Assembly: GCA_016182965.1 (NCBI GenBank)
Contig: JACPFM010000008.1
Span: 1 to 34,334, forward strand
DNA length: 34,334 bases
From: Deltaproteobacteria bacterium
GTDB lineage: Bacteria > Myxococcota_A > Polyangia > Polyangiales > JADJMO01
Reading direction: 5' to 3'
Below the pieces are notes generated by a model. It was not told the origin of the DNA, made no database searches, and saw only the letters and a program-made list of their open reading frames with translations. This document shows positions 9,368-19,425 of the stretch, one piece after another (positions within the stretch are counted from its first letter, which is position 1; the number at the start of each line of letters is the position of its first letter). A program made the position numbers and the translations under genes.

Positions 9368-10288
9368 ATGCTCACGCGCGTGCTCGAGCCCGAGGTCATG
9401 GACACCGCCGAAGAGGCCGCGGAGTACGACGCGATGGGCCACGACGAGGTCAATCGCCGCTTCTGCGACGATCTGCTGCGCCTCGGGCCGGAGCCGCGCC
9501 GGGTCGTCGACGTGGGCACCGGCACCGCCCGCATCCCGCTCGTGCTGTGCGAGCTCCACCCTCGCTGCACCGTCGTCGCGACCGACCTCGCCGAGCACAT
9601 GCTCGCCCTCGCGGAACGCAACGTCCGGGCGGCGGCGATGAGCGATCGCATCTCGCTGGTGCGGGGCGACGCCAAGGGGAGCGCGCTGCCGCGCCGCGCG
9701 TTCGACGTGGTGATGTCGAACTCGATCGTGCACCACATCCCCGATCCGCGCGCGCTGTTCGAGGAGCTGTTCGGCCTCGTCGCGCCCGGGGGCCTGCTCT
9801 TCGTGCGCGATCTCGAGCGCCCGCGCGACGAGGAGACGATGGCGAAGCTGGTCGCGACGTACGCGGCGAGCGACACGCCGAGGCAGCGCGCGTTGTTCGC
9901 CGACTCGCTGCGCGCGGCGTTCACGCTCGAGGAGGCGCAGGCGCTCGTCGCCGGGTTCGGTGCGCCGGCGAGCGCGGTGACGCGCACGAGCGATCGGCAT
10001 TGGACGCTGGCGTACCGCGCGGAGCCCTGGGGCGTGTCCCTGAGTCCCCCCGGGATGAATCCGGATGAATCCCGGGGCACCGAAAGCTTGGTAAGCCTGC
10101 TTCGCAGGCTTCTCGCGCTGTGGGCGGGGGCGGCGGGTGGTGAGCGGAAGCCGAAGACTCGGCCGTCCGCAAGGGACCGTGCGCGTGAGCGCGCACTACC
10201 ACGTGGACGTGGTCGACCCAGTTCCCGACGGCGAGCAACTCGCACGGCCGCGAGCCACACGTTGTCCGCTGGCGCGAAGACCGGCTGA
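9368..10288 (+). CDS. Class I SAM methyltransferase with altered C-terminus, 306 aa
   Basis: Class I SAM-dependent methyltransferase: motif I VVDVGTGTARIP (46-57), Asp73 in VVATD binding the SAM ribose, motif around DVVMSNSIVHHIPDP, and post-motif LVAPGGLLFVRDL. The natural fold ends about residue 222 (TLAYRAEPWG). From residue 227 the frame runs into a REP-like palindrome at 10048-10077, a second at 10093-10111, and then antisense through a transposase remnant, giving an Arg/Ala-rich tail of about 80 residues that does not look like a domain. The original stop codon has probably been displaced by the repeat insertion. Substrate unknown. Confidence 0.85.
   Translation: MLTRVLEPEVMDTAEEAAEYDAMGHDEVNRRFCDDLLRLGPEPRRVVDVGTGTARIPLVLCELHPRCTVVATDLAEHMLALAERNVRAAAMSDRISLVRGDAKGSALPRRAFDVVMSNSIVHHIPDPRALFEELFGLVAPGGLLFVRDLERPRDEETMAKLVATYAASDTPRQRALFADSLRAAFTLEEAQALVAGFGAPASAVTRTSDRHWTLAYRAEPWGVSLSPPGMNPDESRGTESLVSLLRRLLALWAGAAGGERKPKTRPSARDRARERALPRGRGRPSSRRRATRTAASHTLSAGAKTG
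10048..10077. repeat. REP-like palindrome with internal 10-bp tandem repeat
   Basis: CCCCGGGAT (10048-10056) pairs with ATCCCGGGG (10069-10077), a perfect 9-bp stem. The centre contains GGATGAATCC twice in tandem (10053-10062, 10063-10072). Lies inside the extended methyltransferase frame. Confidence 0.7.
10093..10111. repeat. REP-like hairpin, 8-bp stem, 3-nt loop
   Basis: AAGCCTGC (10093-10100), loop TTC, GCAGGCTT (10104-10111). A perfect stem without a following T-run, so more like a REP element than a terminator. Confidence 0.65.
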
Positions 10289-10350
10289 CGCTCCGAGGTC
10301 GACCAGATGAACTGAACCAGCAGAAGCGTGTCGCTGTGAGAGCCGAGCAT
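10140..10350 (-). pseudogene. Decayed IS200/RAYT-type (HUH) transposase remnant
   Basis: Two minus-strand frames carry consecutive pieces of a Y1 transposase of the REP-associated (RAYT) type. From the ATG at 10350 one frame reads SDTLLLVQFIWSTSERQPVF, matching the N-terminal 'HFVWST..R.P' signature. After a frame change the next reads CELLAVGNWVDHVHVVVRAH, with the HUH motif as HVH at 10194-10211. The catalytic-Tyr half is missing and the segment between the pieces looks shortened. The remnant sits between REP-like hairpins at 10048-10111 and 10400-10455, the usual RAYT context. Recognised by motif; no database match made. Confidence 0.6.
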
Positions 10351-10399
10351 GCCGGCATCGACCGGGGCTCCTCGCCGGTTGCGTGCGCAGAGTGCGAGG

Positions 10400-10418
10400 A
10401 GCCCGCTTCCAGCGGGCT
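10400..10418. repeat. REP-like hairpin, 7-bp stem
   Basis: AGCCCGC (10400-10406), loop TTCCA, GCGGGCT (10412-10418). On the far side of the transposase remnant from the other two palindromes. Confidence 0.55.
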
Positions 10419-10434
10419 TACGACGCCGTCGGTG

Positions 10435-10455
10435 CCCCGGGCTTGCAGCCCGGGG
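10435..10455. repeat. REP-like hairpin, 9-bp stem, next to lptD 3' end
   Basis: CCCCGGGCT (10435-10443), loop TGC, AGCCCGGGG (10447-10455): perfect stem. It lies just downstream of the lptD stop (10467, minus strand) and could also act as an intrinsic transcription barrier, although no U-run follows on the minus strand. Confidence 0.65.
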
Positions 10456-10466
10456 GCCGCGGAGCC

Positions 10467-12497
10467 CTAGAAGTCGCGCGGATCGTTCGGGTCGGTGCGC
10501 GCGAGCTCGAAGGTCGCGAAGACGTCGATGCCTTGCCTGCCGACGACCTTGCCGCCGCGCACCGCGAGGCGGAAGCAGCCGCACGGGTGGCGGTAGCGGA
10601 GGGTGCCGCGCACGTCGAGGAGCGTCGTCTCGTCGAAGAGTCGTCGGGTGGTCGGGCCGTGGACGTCGACGTCGCCGCCGAGGCGCACGCCCCAGAAGAC
10701 CGGCAGCGCGGTTCCGACACCGACCGTCGCACCGGGTGCGACGAGCCCCGTCGCCGTCGTGAGCCGCGGGGCGACGTCGGCGCCGAGGAGCGCCCAGCCG
10801 GCCAGCACCGGCAGATCGCCGCGCGCCGCGCCGCGCAGCTCGGCGCCGAGGCCGTCGCGCGAGTGCTCCCAGCGGGTGCGGCCGGCGACGATCCACCCGC
10901 CGTGACCGAGACGGGCGCCATCCTCGATCGCGCGGGTCGTCGCGCCCTGCACGCGCATCAGCGTCGAGCCGCCGCGGGCGTTGCGCATCGTCCAGTGGAG
11001 CGATCCGGCGATCGCGGCGTCGCGACCGCGCTCGGCGAACAGCGTCCCGGCGGTGAGCTCCGCGGCGAGCCGGCCGATCCACGGATCGCGCCCCGGCGCG
11101 ATGCCGCCGTACTGCGTGCCGAGCGCGGTGCGGGTGCCGACCGCGATCAACCCGGCCGAGGTGGCCATCGATCCCTCCGCGAACGCGGGGGCCCCGATGA
11201 AGCCGGAGAGGGCGGTGCGATCGCCGCTCGCGCGGCCGCCGACGGCCGTCGCGCGCAGGAGCGGCTCGATCACGTGGAGCAGGGGCGGGCCGCCGGCGGC
11301 GCGATCGACCGACAGCGCGCGCGCGAACGGCAGCGTGGCCTCGAGCCGCGCCTCGCCGACGAGCGCCCCGAGCCGATCGCCGCCGACCGGCGTGCTCGGA
11401 TCGGCGCCGCCGCCGCGCGCGAGCCGGCCGTCGACGCGGGCGCTGGTCTGGAAGGTGGCGACGCCGAGCCATCCGGCGAAGGTGGTCGCCCACGAGCCGT
11501 CGCCGATCATCTCGGCGCCGCGGTCGCGCACCCAGCGCGGGCCGACGGTGATGCTGCCGTTGCTGCCACCCGCACCGATGCTCGTGACGTGCGCCACGTC
11601 GCCCGCGAGACCGACCCACGGGCGCACGAACGACAGCGCGTCGAGCGGCGCGCCGCGCGTGTCGGTGGTGATCACGCCCGCGGTGACCGGTCCGACGCGC
11701 GCCACGAGCGAGCCGCGATCGTACGGCCGCGCGATCGAGTCGAGATCGAGCGTGGTGCGCAGGCCGCGCGCGCCGCGGATGGCGTCGACGTCCCAGGCGA
11801 CGTTCACGCGGCGGTCGCCGATGATGCCGCGCGCGTCGATCGCCACGCCGGCGCCGGTCGGGACCGCGCGCCCGGCGACGTCGTGCCGGTAGTCGAAGCG
11901 CACCAGGGTGGAGGTCCGCTCGGTCGCCAGATCGGCGGTCGCCGCGAACCCGCCCGCCGTGTAGATGCCCGCGCCGATCTCGAGACCACGCCCGATCGGC
12001 AGGTGCAGCCCCTGACCGAGGAACAGCCCGTCCGGGCCTCGAAACGAGACGTCCGGGGTCGTGAGGCCGATCTTCCGCGGGCTGCGCAGCCAGAGGTACG
12101 GCAGCCAGAGGACCGGGATCCCGAGCACGCGCAGCGTCGGATCCTCGACGATCAACTCGTCGGGTGGTCCGGCCCAGCCGCCGCTGAAGCCGATCGCAAC
12201 CGGAGGATCGTCGCACGGGCAGAACGTGAGCAGGCCGTTGCCCTTCACGCGCACGCCCCACTTCCCGAGCGAGAGGTGGATGCGCTCTGCGCGCAGATGG
12301 TAGGGCGGTAGGCGCACCTTCACGCCATCGCGCAGATCGAGCTCGCGGAGCCGGAGATCGGCTTCGGCCGATCCAGCCTCGAGATCCAGCTCTTTCAGCC
12401 AGCGCGCCGGATCCTCCTCGGGCGGCGGATCGTCCGCCCGGGCCACCGAGGCGGCGGCGAGCAGGGAGACCCCGAAGATCGCGGCGCACGGACGCAT
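10467..12497 (-). CDS. lptD: LptD-family LPS assembly outer-membrane protein, 676 aa
   Basis: Outer-membrane beta-barrel of the LptD/OstA family, which inserts lipopolysaccharide into the outer leaflet. Signal peptide residues 1-21 (ends SVARA). Key region: LLTFCPCDDPPVAIGFSG then LRVLGIPVLWLPYLWLRSP and RKIGLTTPDVSF, matching the LptD 'C..d.p.w.i...giPvfylPy..f' signature. Residues 150-676 alternate like barrel strands. The mature protein has just four cysteines in two C-x-C pairs, C93/C95 and C639/C641, echoing the four disulfide-forming cysteines of E. coli LptD. The N-terminal OstA-like domain is short. AAGGGAG stands five bases before the ATG. Shares a divergent promoter region with the esterase gene. 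Confidence 0.85.
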   Translation of the reverse strand: MRPCAAIFGVSLLAAASVARADDPPPEEDPARWLKELDLEAGSAEADLRLRELDLRDGVKVRLPPYHLRAERIHLSLGKWGVRVKGNGLLTFCPCDDPPVAIGFSGGWAGPPDELIVEDPTLRVLGIPVLWLPYLWLRSPRKIGLTTPDVSFRGPDGLFLGQGLHLPIGRGLEIGAGIYTAGGFAATADLATERTSTLVRFDYRHDVAGRAVPTGAGVAIDARGIIGDRRVNVAWDVDAIRGARGLRTTLDLDSIARPYDRGSLVARVGPVTAGVITTDTRGAPLDALSFVRPWVGLAGDVAHVTSIGAGGSNGSITVGPRWVRDRGAEMIGDGSWATTFAGWLGVATFQTSARVDGRLARGGGADPSTPVGGDRLGALVGEARLEATLPFARALSVDRAAGGPPLLHVIEPLLRATAVGGRASGDRTALSGFIGAPAFAEGSMATSAGLIAVGTRTALGTQYGGIAPGRDPWIGRLAAELTAGTLFAERGRDAAIAGSLHWTMRNARGGSTLMRVQGATTRAIEDGARLGHGGWIVAGRTRWEHSRDGLGAELRGAARGDLPVLAGWALLGADVAPRLTTATGLVAPGATVGVGTALPVFWGVRLGGDVDVHGPTTRRLFDETTLLDVRGTLRYRHPCGCFRLAVRGGKVVGRQGIDVFATFELARTDPNDPRDF

Positions 12498-12518
12498 CGC
12501 GCTCCCTTGTTATCACGC

Positions 12519-12525
12519 TAGTCTA
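12519..12525. promoter_or_regulatory. Overlapping divergent -10-like elements
   Basis: The plus strand reads TAGTCT at 12519-12524 (toward the esterase, 64 nt before its ATG). The minus strand reads TAGACT at 12525-12520 (toward lptD, 22 nt before its ATG). The two hexamers occupy nearly the same bases, so only one polymerase could open the site at a time. Confidence 0.35.
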
Positions 12526-12588
12526 TGGCCGCGGCCGGCTCCTGAGGCCGCGACTACCCGCTGCCCCCGCGCGGGTCGGAGGTCCTTC

Positions 12589-15360
12589 ATGCTTCGTCGC
12601 TTCTTCCGCTTCACTTCGCTTTCGTCCGTGATCGCGATCGCCGCGTGCTCCTCGAGCGACGAGCAGCAGCAGCAGCCGACGCCCGACGCCGGCCCGACCG
12701 ACCTCTGTCAGACGCCCGAGGATCAGGTGAAGACGGTGCGCTTCGCGCCGCACTCGATCTCCGTCGCGCCCGGAGAGTCGCGCGAGGTGCGCGTGTTCAT
12801 CGAGCCGGACGTCTGCGTTCCGACGCCCGTCCCGCTCGAGGTGGCCAACGCGGGCACTGCAAAGGTCGACGGCACGTTCATCGCGAACCTGCAGAGCGCC
12901 GAGGCGATGGTGAAGATCGTCGGCGTCGCGGCCGGCAAGACGACGGTGCTCGCGAAGTTCGGTCCGTCGAGCGCGATCCTCGAGGTCGACGTCCGCCCGA
13001 AGGAGCTGCCGGCGTGCGGCGCCGTGGCCAAGGGCAACCTCGCGCCGGGCGGCTCGGTGAAGGCGGCGTGGAACGCGAGCCTGTCGGTCGCACCCGGCGC
13101 CACGCGCGACACCACCAGCATCGACCCGCTCGACGAGGCGTCGACCGTGGCGCCGTTCGACGCCGAGATCGGCTGCGCCGCCGACGCGAAGGGGCCCGAC
13201 GGCTACGAGGCGCTCGGTCCGGCGGTCAGCTTCGCGCCGACCGAGAAGAAGTTCCTCCGCGAGCTCGCCTTCGAGATCCCGGTGAACCCGGCGGCGATGC
13301 CCCAGACGGCGAACCTGCGGCACGTCCGCGTGCAGTTCACGTCGAAGTCGCTGTCGCCGCGCTTCGTGCCGGTCACCAACCCCCGCTTCGAGCCGCGCGG
13401 CAGCGGCTGGGTGCTGCGCTTCGACGCGCCGCGCCTCGGCACCTATCAGGCCTTCGTCGCGAAGAACGCCGGCACGGTGAAGAAGAAGCGCAAGCTCACG
13501 CATCGCGCGGTGTTCGGCTTCTCGATGGGCGGCATCGGGTCGTCGATGTTCGGCATGAACCACCACGATCAGTTCGATCTGGTGGTGCCGCTCGGCGGCC
13601 CGATGGATGCCGCGCACTTCCTCAACTACTCGCTCGAGTACCACTTCGGCGGGTTCTGCGAGCGCAAGGCCGGCGACCCGGTCCCCACCACGCCGTGCAA
13701 GGCGAGCGTCGGCAAGCCGCGCGAGATGTACCAGCACGTCCAGTGGTTCGAGGACTGGTGGCACCAGCGTGGCGTCGACGGCACCGGCGGCACCTTCGGC
13801 CGCGATCAGATGGTGAACATCTTCCGCGACGTCTCCTCTGCGTGGGGCGATCCGGCGTTCGCCAACCCGACGAACCCGCACGTGGCGATGGGCATCACCG
13901 ATCCCAAGCCGCTCAACGAGGACGCCGCCGACTACTGCGGCGATCCGGCGAAGGCGACGGTCGCCGAGAAGGGCTTCTACGACCGCAAGTACAACCCCGA
14001 CGGGTCGCTCCCGGTCATCAAGTTCTGCGACGGCGCGCGTCAGCCCGAGGGGCCCGGCAAGTGGGCACCCGGCGGCAAGCGCCCGCTCGAGATGGTCCTC
14101 GCGGTCGACTACAACAAGAACGGCCAGCGCGACGAGGGCGAGCCGGTCATCGTGCAGCCGTTCGAGCCGTTCAGCGACTTCGGCAAGGACGGCAAGGCCT
14201 CGAAGGACGAAGCCGGCTACGACGCGGTCGACAACCCCGATCCCGCGGGCGACGACTACGATCCGCAGTACAACCCGCTCGGCACCGAGAAGAACGGCCT
14301 CTGGGAAGCGGGCGAGCCGTTCGAGGACATCGGCCTCGACGGCGTGAAGTGCCCGACCGGCGAGACCTGCAAGTACGACGTCGGCGAGGGCAACGGGAAG
14401 TTCGACCTGAGCGCCGGCCTCTCGACGTTCTTCAAGCGCGACGGTCGCATGCAGATCCAGGGGCACCCGCTGTCGGCCGATCCCGACGGCGGCAAGTGGA
14501 CCGACGACGCGCTCGATCAGCTCGACTTCTACAGCGACGGCGGCATCCGCGACATCTTCAACTGGGGCACGGTCGGCTATCACTACATGGGCGCGTTCGG
14601 CGCGCGCAACCGCCCGTCGGTGTACTTCAACGAGTGGGTGCACCTGCCGAACGTCGAGGTGAAGAAGGAGAACTGCAGCCTCTCCAACCTCAACGACTGC
14701 TTCGATCCGAAGGAGGTCGACTGGTCGGCGCTGCCCAAGTCGGTCTACCTCCGCTACGGCGACATCGACGCGAACAACCGCTGGATCGAGAAGGGCGACG
14801 GGCAGCACGTCGGCTACGCCGATCAGGTGTTCCGCCGCGTGCAGACCGGCCTCTTCTACATCGGCTCGCGCTGGCCGGACGCCGACCGCCGCTACTTCGA
14901 GGACCCGCCGACGCAAGACGGCCTGCCGCCGTGCGTGGGCGAGAGCTCGTGCACCTACGAGTACAAGGACTCCACCGGCCGCGCCGGTCCGGTCACCGTG
15001 CTCCTGCCGCCGGGGTACCGCTCCGACGCGGCGAAGGACCTGCGCTACCCGGTCGTGTACTTCCTCCACGGCTACGGGCAGTCGCCCGAGGACCTGCAGG
15101 CGTTCGTGCTCCTCGTCTCGCCGATGATGGGGCAGGGGCTGTCGTCGCGCGCGACGCGCTTGCAGAAGATGATCATGGTCTTCGTCGACGGCCGCTGCCG
15201 CGAGGGCAGCACCGAGCCCGAGTGCGTGCGCGGCACGTTCTACGTCGACAGCGTGCGCGACAAGGGTCCGAAGATGGACAAGTACTTCCAGGACCTGATG
15301 AAGCACATCGACGAGAAGTACCGCACGCTGGGCCCGACCGAGATCGAGGTCACCGAGTAG
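12589..15360 (+). CDS. Large lipoprotein esterase with permuted alpha/beta-hydrolase motifs, 923 aa
   Basis: Lipoprotein signal with lipobox IAAC (Cys20), then Ig-like/beta region (about 45-140 and 210-290). The nucleophile elbow GFSMGG (310-315, Ser312) with following HHDQFDLVVPLGGPMD matches the EstD/putative-esterase family, but it comes before the first strands of the fold. The oxyanion region YPVVYFLHGYG (820-830), MIMVFVDG (861-868), GTFYVDS (882-888) and YFQDLMKHIDEKYRT (899-913) sit at the C-terminus. The acid and His may be in RYGDIDANN...GQH (722-740). Residues 507-580 hold Asp/Asn/Gly loops (DYNKNGQRDEGE) that may bind calcium. GGAGGT precedes the ATG. Probably exported and anchored; substrate unknown. 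Confidence 0.85.
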   Translation: MLRRFFRFTSLSSVIAIAACSSSDEQQQQPTPDAGPTDLCQTPEDQVKTVRFAPHSISVAPGESREVRVFIEPDVCVPTPVPLEVANAGTAKVDGTFIANLQSAEAMVKIVGVAAGKTTVLAKFGPSSAILEVDVRPKELPACGAVAKGNLAPGGSVKAAWNASLSVAPGATRDTTSIDPLDEASTVAPFDAEIGCAADAKGPDGYEALGPAVSFAPTEKKFLRELAFEIPVNPAAMPQTANLRHVRVQFTSKSLSPRFVPVTNPRFEPRGSGWVLRFDAPRLGTYQAFVAKNAGTVKKKRKLTHRAVFGFSMGGIGSSMFGMNHHDQFDLVVPLGGPMDAAHFLNYSLEYHFGGFCERKAGDPVPTTPCKASVGKPREMYQHVQWFEDWWHQRGVDGTGGTFGRDQMVNIFRDVSSAWGDPAFANPTNPHVAMGITDPKPLNEDAADYCGDPAKATVAEKGFYDRKYNPDGSLPVIKFCDGARQPEGPGKWAPGGKRPLEMVLAVDYNKNGQRDEGEPVIVQPFEPFSDFGKDGKASKDEAGYDAVDNPDPAGDDYDPQYNPLGTEKNGLWEAGEPFEDIGLDGVKCPTGETCKYDVGEGNGKFDLSAGLSTFFKRDGRMQIQGHPLSADPDGGKWTDDALDQLDFYSDGGIRDIFNWGTVGYHYMGAFGARNRPSVYFNEWVHLPNVEVKKENCSLSNLNDCFDPKEVDWSALPKSVYLRYGDIDANNRWIEKGDGQHVGYADQVFRRVQTGLFYIGSRWPDADRRYFEDPPTQDGLPPCVGESSCTYEYKDSTGRAGPVTVLLPPGYRSDAAKDLRYPVVYFLHGYGQSPEDLQAFVLLVSPMMGQGLSSRATRLQKMIMVFVDGRCREGSTEPECVRGTFYVDSVRDKGPKMDKYFQDLMKHIDEKYRTLGPTEIEVTE

Positions 15361-15415
15361 CCGGGCGCGCTCGCGGCTCCTTTCGCCTGGTCACCGAGCG
15401 CGACATGACGACCGT

Positions 15416-15441
15416 CACGGCTGCGCACGAGCGCAGCCGTG
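15416..15441. terminator. Strong 11-bp hairpin downstream of esterase
   Basis: CACGGCTGCGC (15416-15426), loop ACGA, GCGCAGCCGTG (15431-15441): perfect 11-bp stem 55 bp after the esterase stop. No T-run follows, so it may be a factor-assisted terminator, an mRNA-end stabiliser or a REP-like element. Confidence 0.5.
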
Positions 15442-15473
15442 GATCCTCTGCGTGCGATGCGCCGGTGTGGCGC

Positions 15474-15479
15474 TAGCAT
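15474..15479 (+). promoter_or_regulatory. TAGCAT -10-like hexamer before nnrS
   Basis: TAGCAT ends 12 nt before the NnrS ATG at 15492. Same hexamer as the one before the kinase at 19293 on the other strand. Confidence 0.3.
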
Positions 15480-15491
15480 GCGCGTCCTTCC

Positions 15492-16730
15492 ATGCCGACC
15501 GAACTTCGTCGCAAGCCCCTCCCGCGGATGGGCGAGCCCGCTGCCGAGCCTGGGCCCGAGGCGCGGCCCGGGGCCGCGACCGAGAGGCGGCCGTCGCCGG
15601 TGCTCGCTCTCGGGTTCCGCCCGTTCTTCCTGCTCGCCGGCGTCATGGCGACGACGTTCATCCCGCTGTGGCTGCTCGTGCACTTCGGCAAGGTGACCCT
15701 GCCGTCGCGGCTCTATCCGGCGTCCTGGCACGCGCACGAGATGATCTTCGGGTTCGCCGTCGCGGTGATCGCAGGCTTCCTGCTCACGGCCGTGCGCAAC
15801 TGGACCAACCTGCCGACGCCGTCCGGCGCGACGCTCGGGGCCTTGGTGGTGTCGTGGCTGATCGGCCGCGTGGCGGTGTTCTTCGACGTGCTCTTGCCGC
15901 GCGGGGTGTCGGCCGCGCTCGATCTCGCGTTCATCCCGGCCTTCGCGGTCGCGATCGCGATCCCGATCGTGAAGTCGAAGAACTGGCGCAACCTCGGGTT
16001 CGTCCCGCTGCTCTCGCTGCTGTTCCTCGCGAACCTCGCCTTCCACGCCTCCGGGATGTGGTCGGCGCGCGCGCTGCGGTTCGCGCTTTCGGTCATCGTC
16101 GCGATCATCGTGGTGGTCGGCGGGCGCGTGATCCCGATGTTCACCGCCAACGCGCTGAAGCTGACGGTGAAGAAGCGTCCGTGGCTCGACTGGGCTTCGC
16201 TCGCGTCCGTCGGCGTCGTCGCCGTCCTCGAGCTGGTGCCTCCGGCCGAGAAGGCGCTGGCCGTCGCCGCGATCGTCGCCGGCGCGCTGAACGGCGCACG
16301 AATGAGCGGCTGGCAGCCGCTCGCCACCCGCAAGACGCCGATCCTCTGGGTGCTCCACGTCGGCTACGCGTGGCTCGCGATCGGCCTCGTCCTGCAGGGC
16401 GTCGCCGTCTTCGTGCCGCAGTGGATCAAGACCGCGCCGATGCACGTGACCGCGGTCGGCGCCATCGCGACGCTCATCCTCGGCATGACCACGCGCGTGA
16501 GCCTCGGCCACACCGGTCGCATGCTCGCGGTCCCCTCGTCGATCGCGTTCTCCTACGTCGTGCTGACGGTCGCGGTCGTCCTCCGCGGCGTCGCGCCGTT
16601 GATCGCGCCGTCGCTCTACATGTGGTTGCTCATCGCGTCCGGCACCGCATGGGCGCTCGCGTTCGCGATCTTCACGTTCGTGTACCTCCCGATCCTCACG
16701 ACCCCGCGCGTCGACGGCAAACCGGGCTGA
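15492..16730 (+). CDS. nnrS: NnrS family polytopic membrane protein, 412 aa
   Basis: NnrS family, heme- and copper-containing membrane proteins linked to nitrosative stress and denitrification. The N-terminal 35 residues are polar and Pro-rich, then about twelve hydrophobic segments. Diagnostic motifs: ALGFRPFFLLAG (39-50), WHAHEMIFGFAVAVIAGFLL (79 onward), GGRVIPMFTANAL, ILWVLHVGYAWLAIGL, HVTAVGAIATLILGMTTRVS and LGHTGR. The conserved His residues likely bind metal or heme. No nitrite or NO reductase gene lies nearby, so its role here may be stress tolerance rather than denitrification. Stop is 7 bp from the convergent kinase gene. Confidence 0.93.
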   Translation: MPTELRRKPLPRMGEPAAEPGPEARPGAATERRPSPVLALGFRPFFLLAGVMATTFIPLWLLVHFGKVTLPSRLYPASWHAHEMIFGFAVAVIAGFLLTAVRNWTNLPTPSGATLGALVVSWLIGRVAVFFDVLLPRGVSAALDLAFIPAFAVAIAIPIVKSKNWRNLGFVPLLSLLFLANLAFHASGMWSARALRFALSVIVAIIVVVGGRVIPMFTANALKLTVKKRPWLDWASLASVGVVAVLELVPPAEKALAVAAIVAGALNGARMSGWQPLATRKTPILWVLHVGYAWLAIGLVLQGVAVFVPQWIKTAPMHVTAVGAIATLILGMTTRVSLGHTGRMLAVPSSIAFSYVVLTVAVVLRGVAPLIAPSLYMWLLIASGTAWALAFAIFTFVYLPILTTPRVDGKPG

Positions 16731-16737
16731 TTCGCGC

Positions 16738-19293
<2,556 letters not shown>

Positions 19294-19296
19294 GGC

Positions 19297-19313
19297 GCTG
19301 ATGCTAGATCAGC
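19297..19313 (-). promoter_or_regulatory. Kinase -10-like hexamer within a small palindrome
   Basis: On the minus strand TAGCAT (19306-19301) ends 7 nt before the GTG at 19293. It lies inside the inverted repeat GCTGAT-GCTAG-ATCAGC (19297-19313), so a dimeric regulator could occlude it. The hexamer and palindrome are seen; regulation is inferred. Confidence 0.35.
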
Positions 19314-19425
19314 TGCGCCCTCGTGGCCCGTCGGGCGGAGCGAACGCTGCGCTGGCTGGGAAGAAGGTCGAGTGCCGAGGGTCGAACGTCGCACCGCGGG
19401 TTGCGCCGTGATAAGCGCCGCGGCC

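Noticed and set aside
10093..10111. Hairpin read as a terminator of the methyltransferase
   Set aside because: No T-run, it lies inside the frame, and similar hairpins flank the transposase remnant, so REP fits better.
10383..12311. 642-aa plus-strand frame opposite lptD
   Set aside because: Arg/Ala/Glu shadow composition and no motif, while the minus strand has a signal peptide and LptD signature.
12523..15306. 927-aa open frame on the minus strand
   Set aside because: It is antisense to the esterase, rich in Arg/His/Val/Leu as expected for a shadow of G/C-ending codons, and has no domain.
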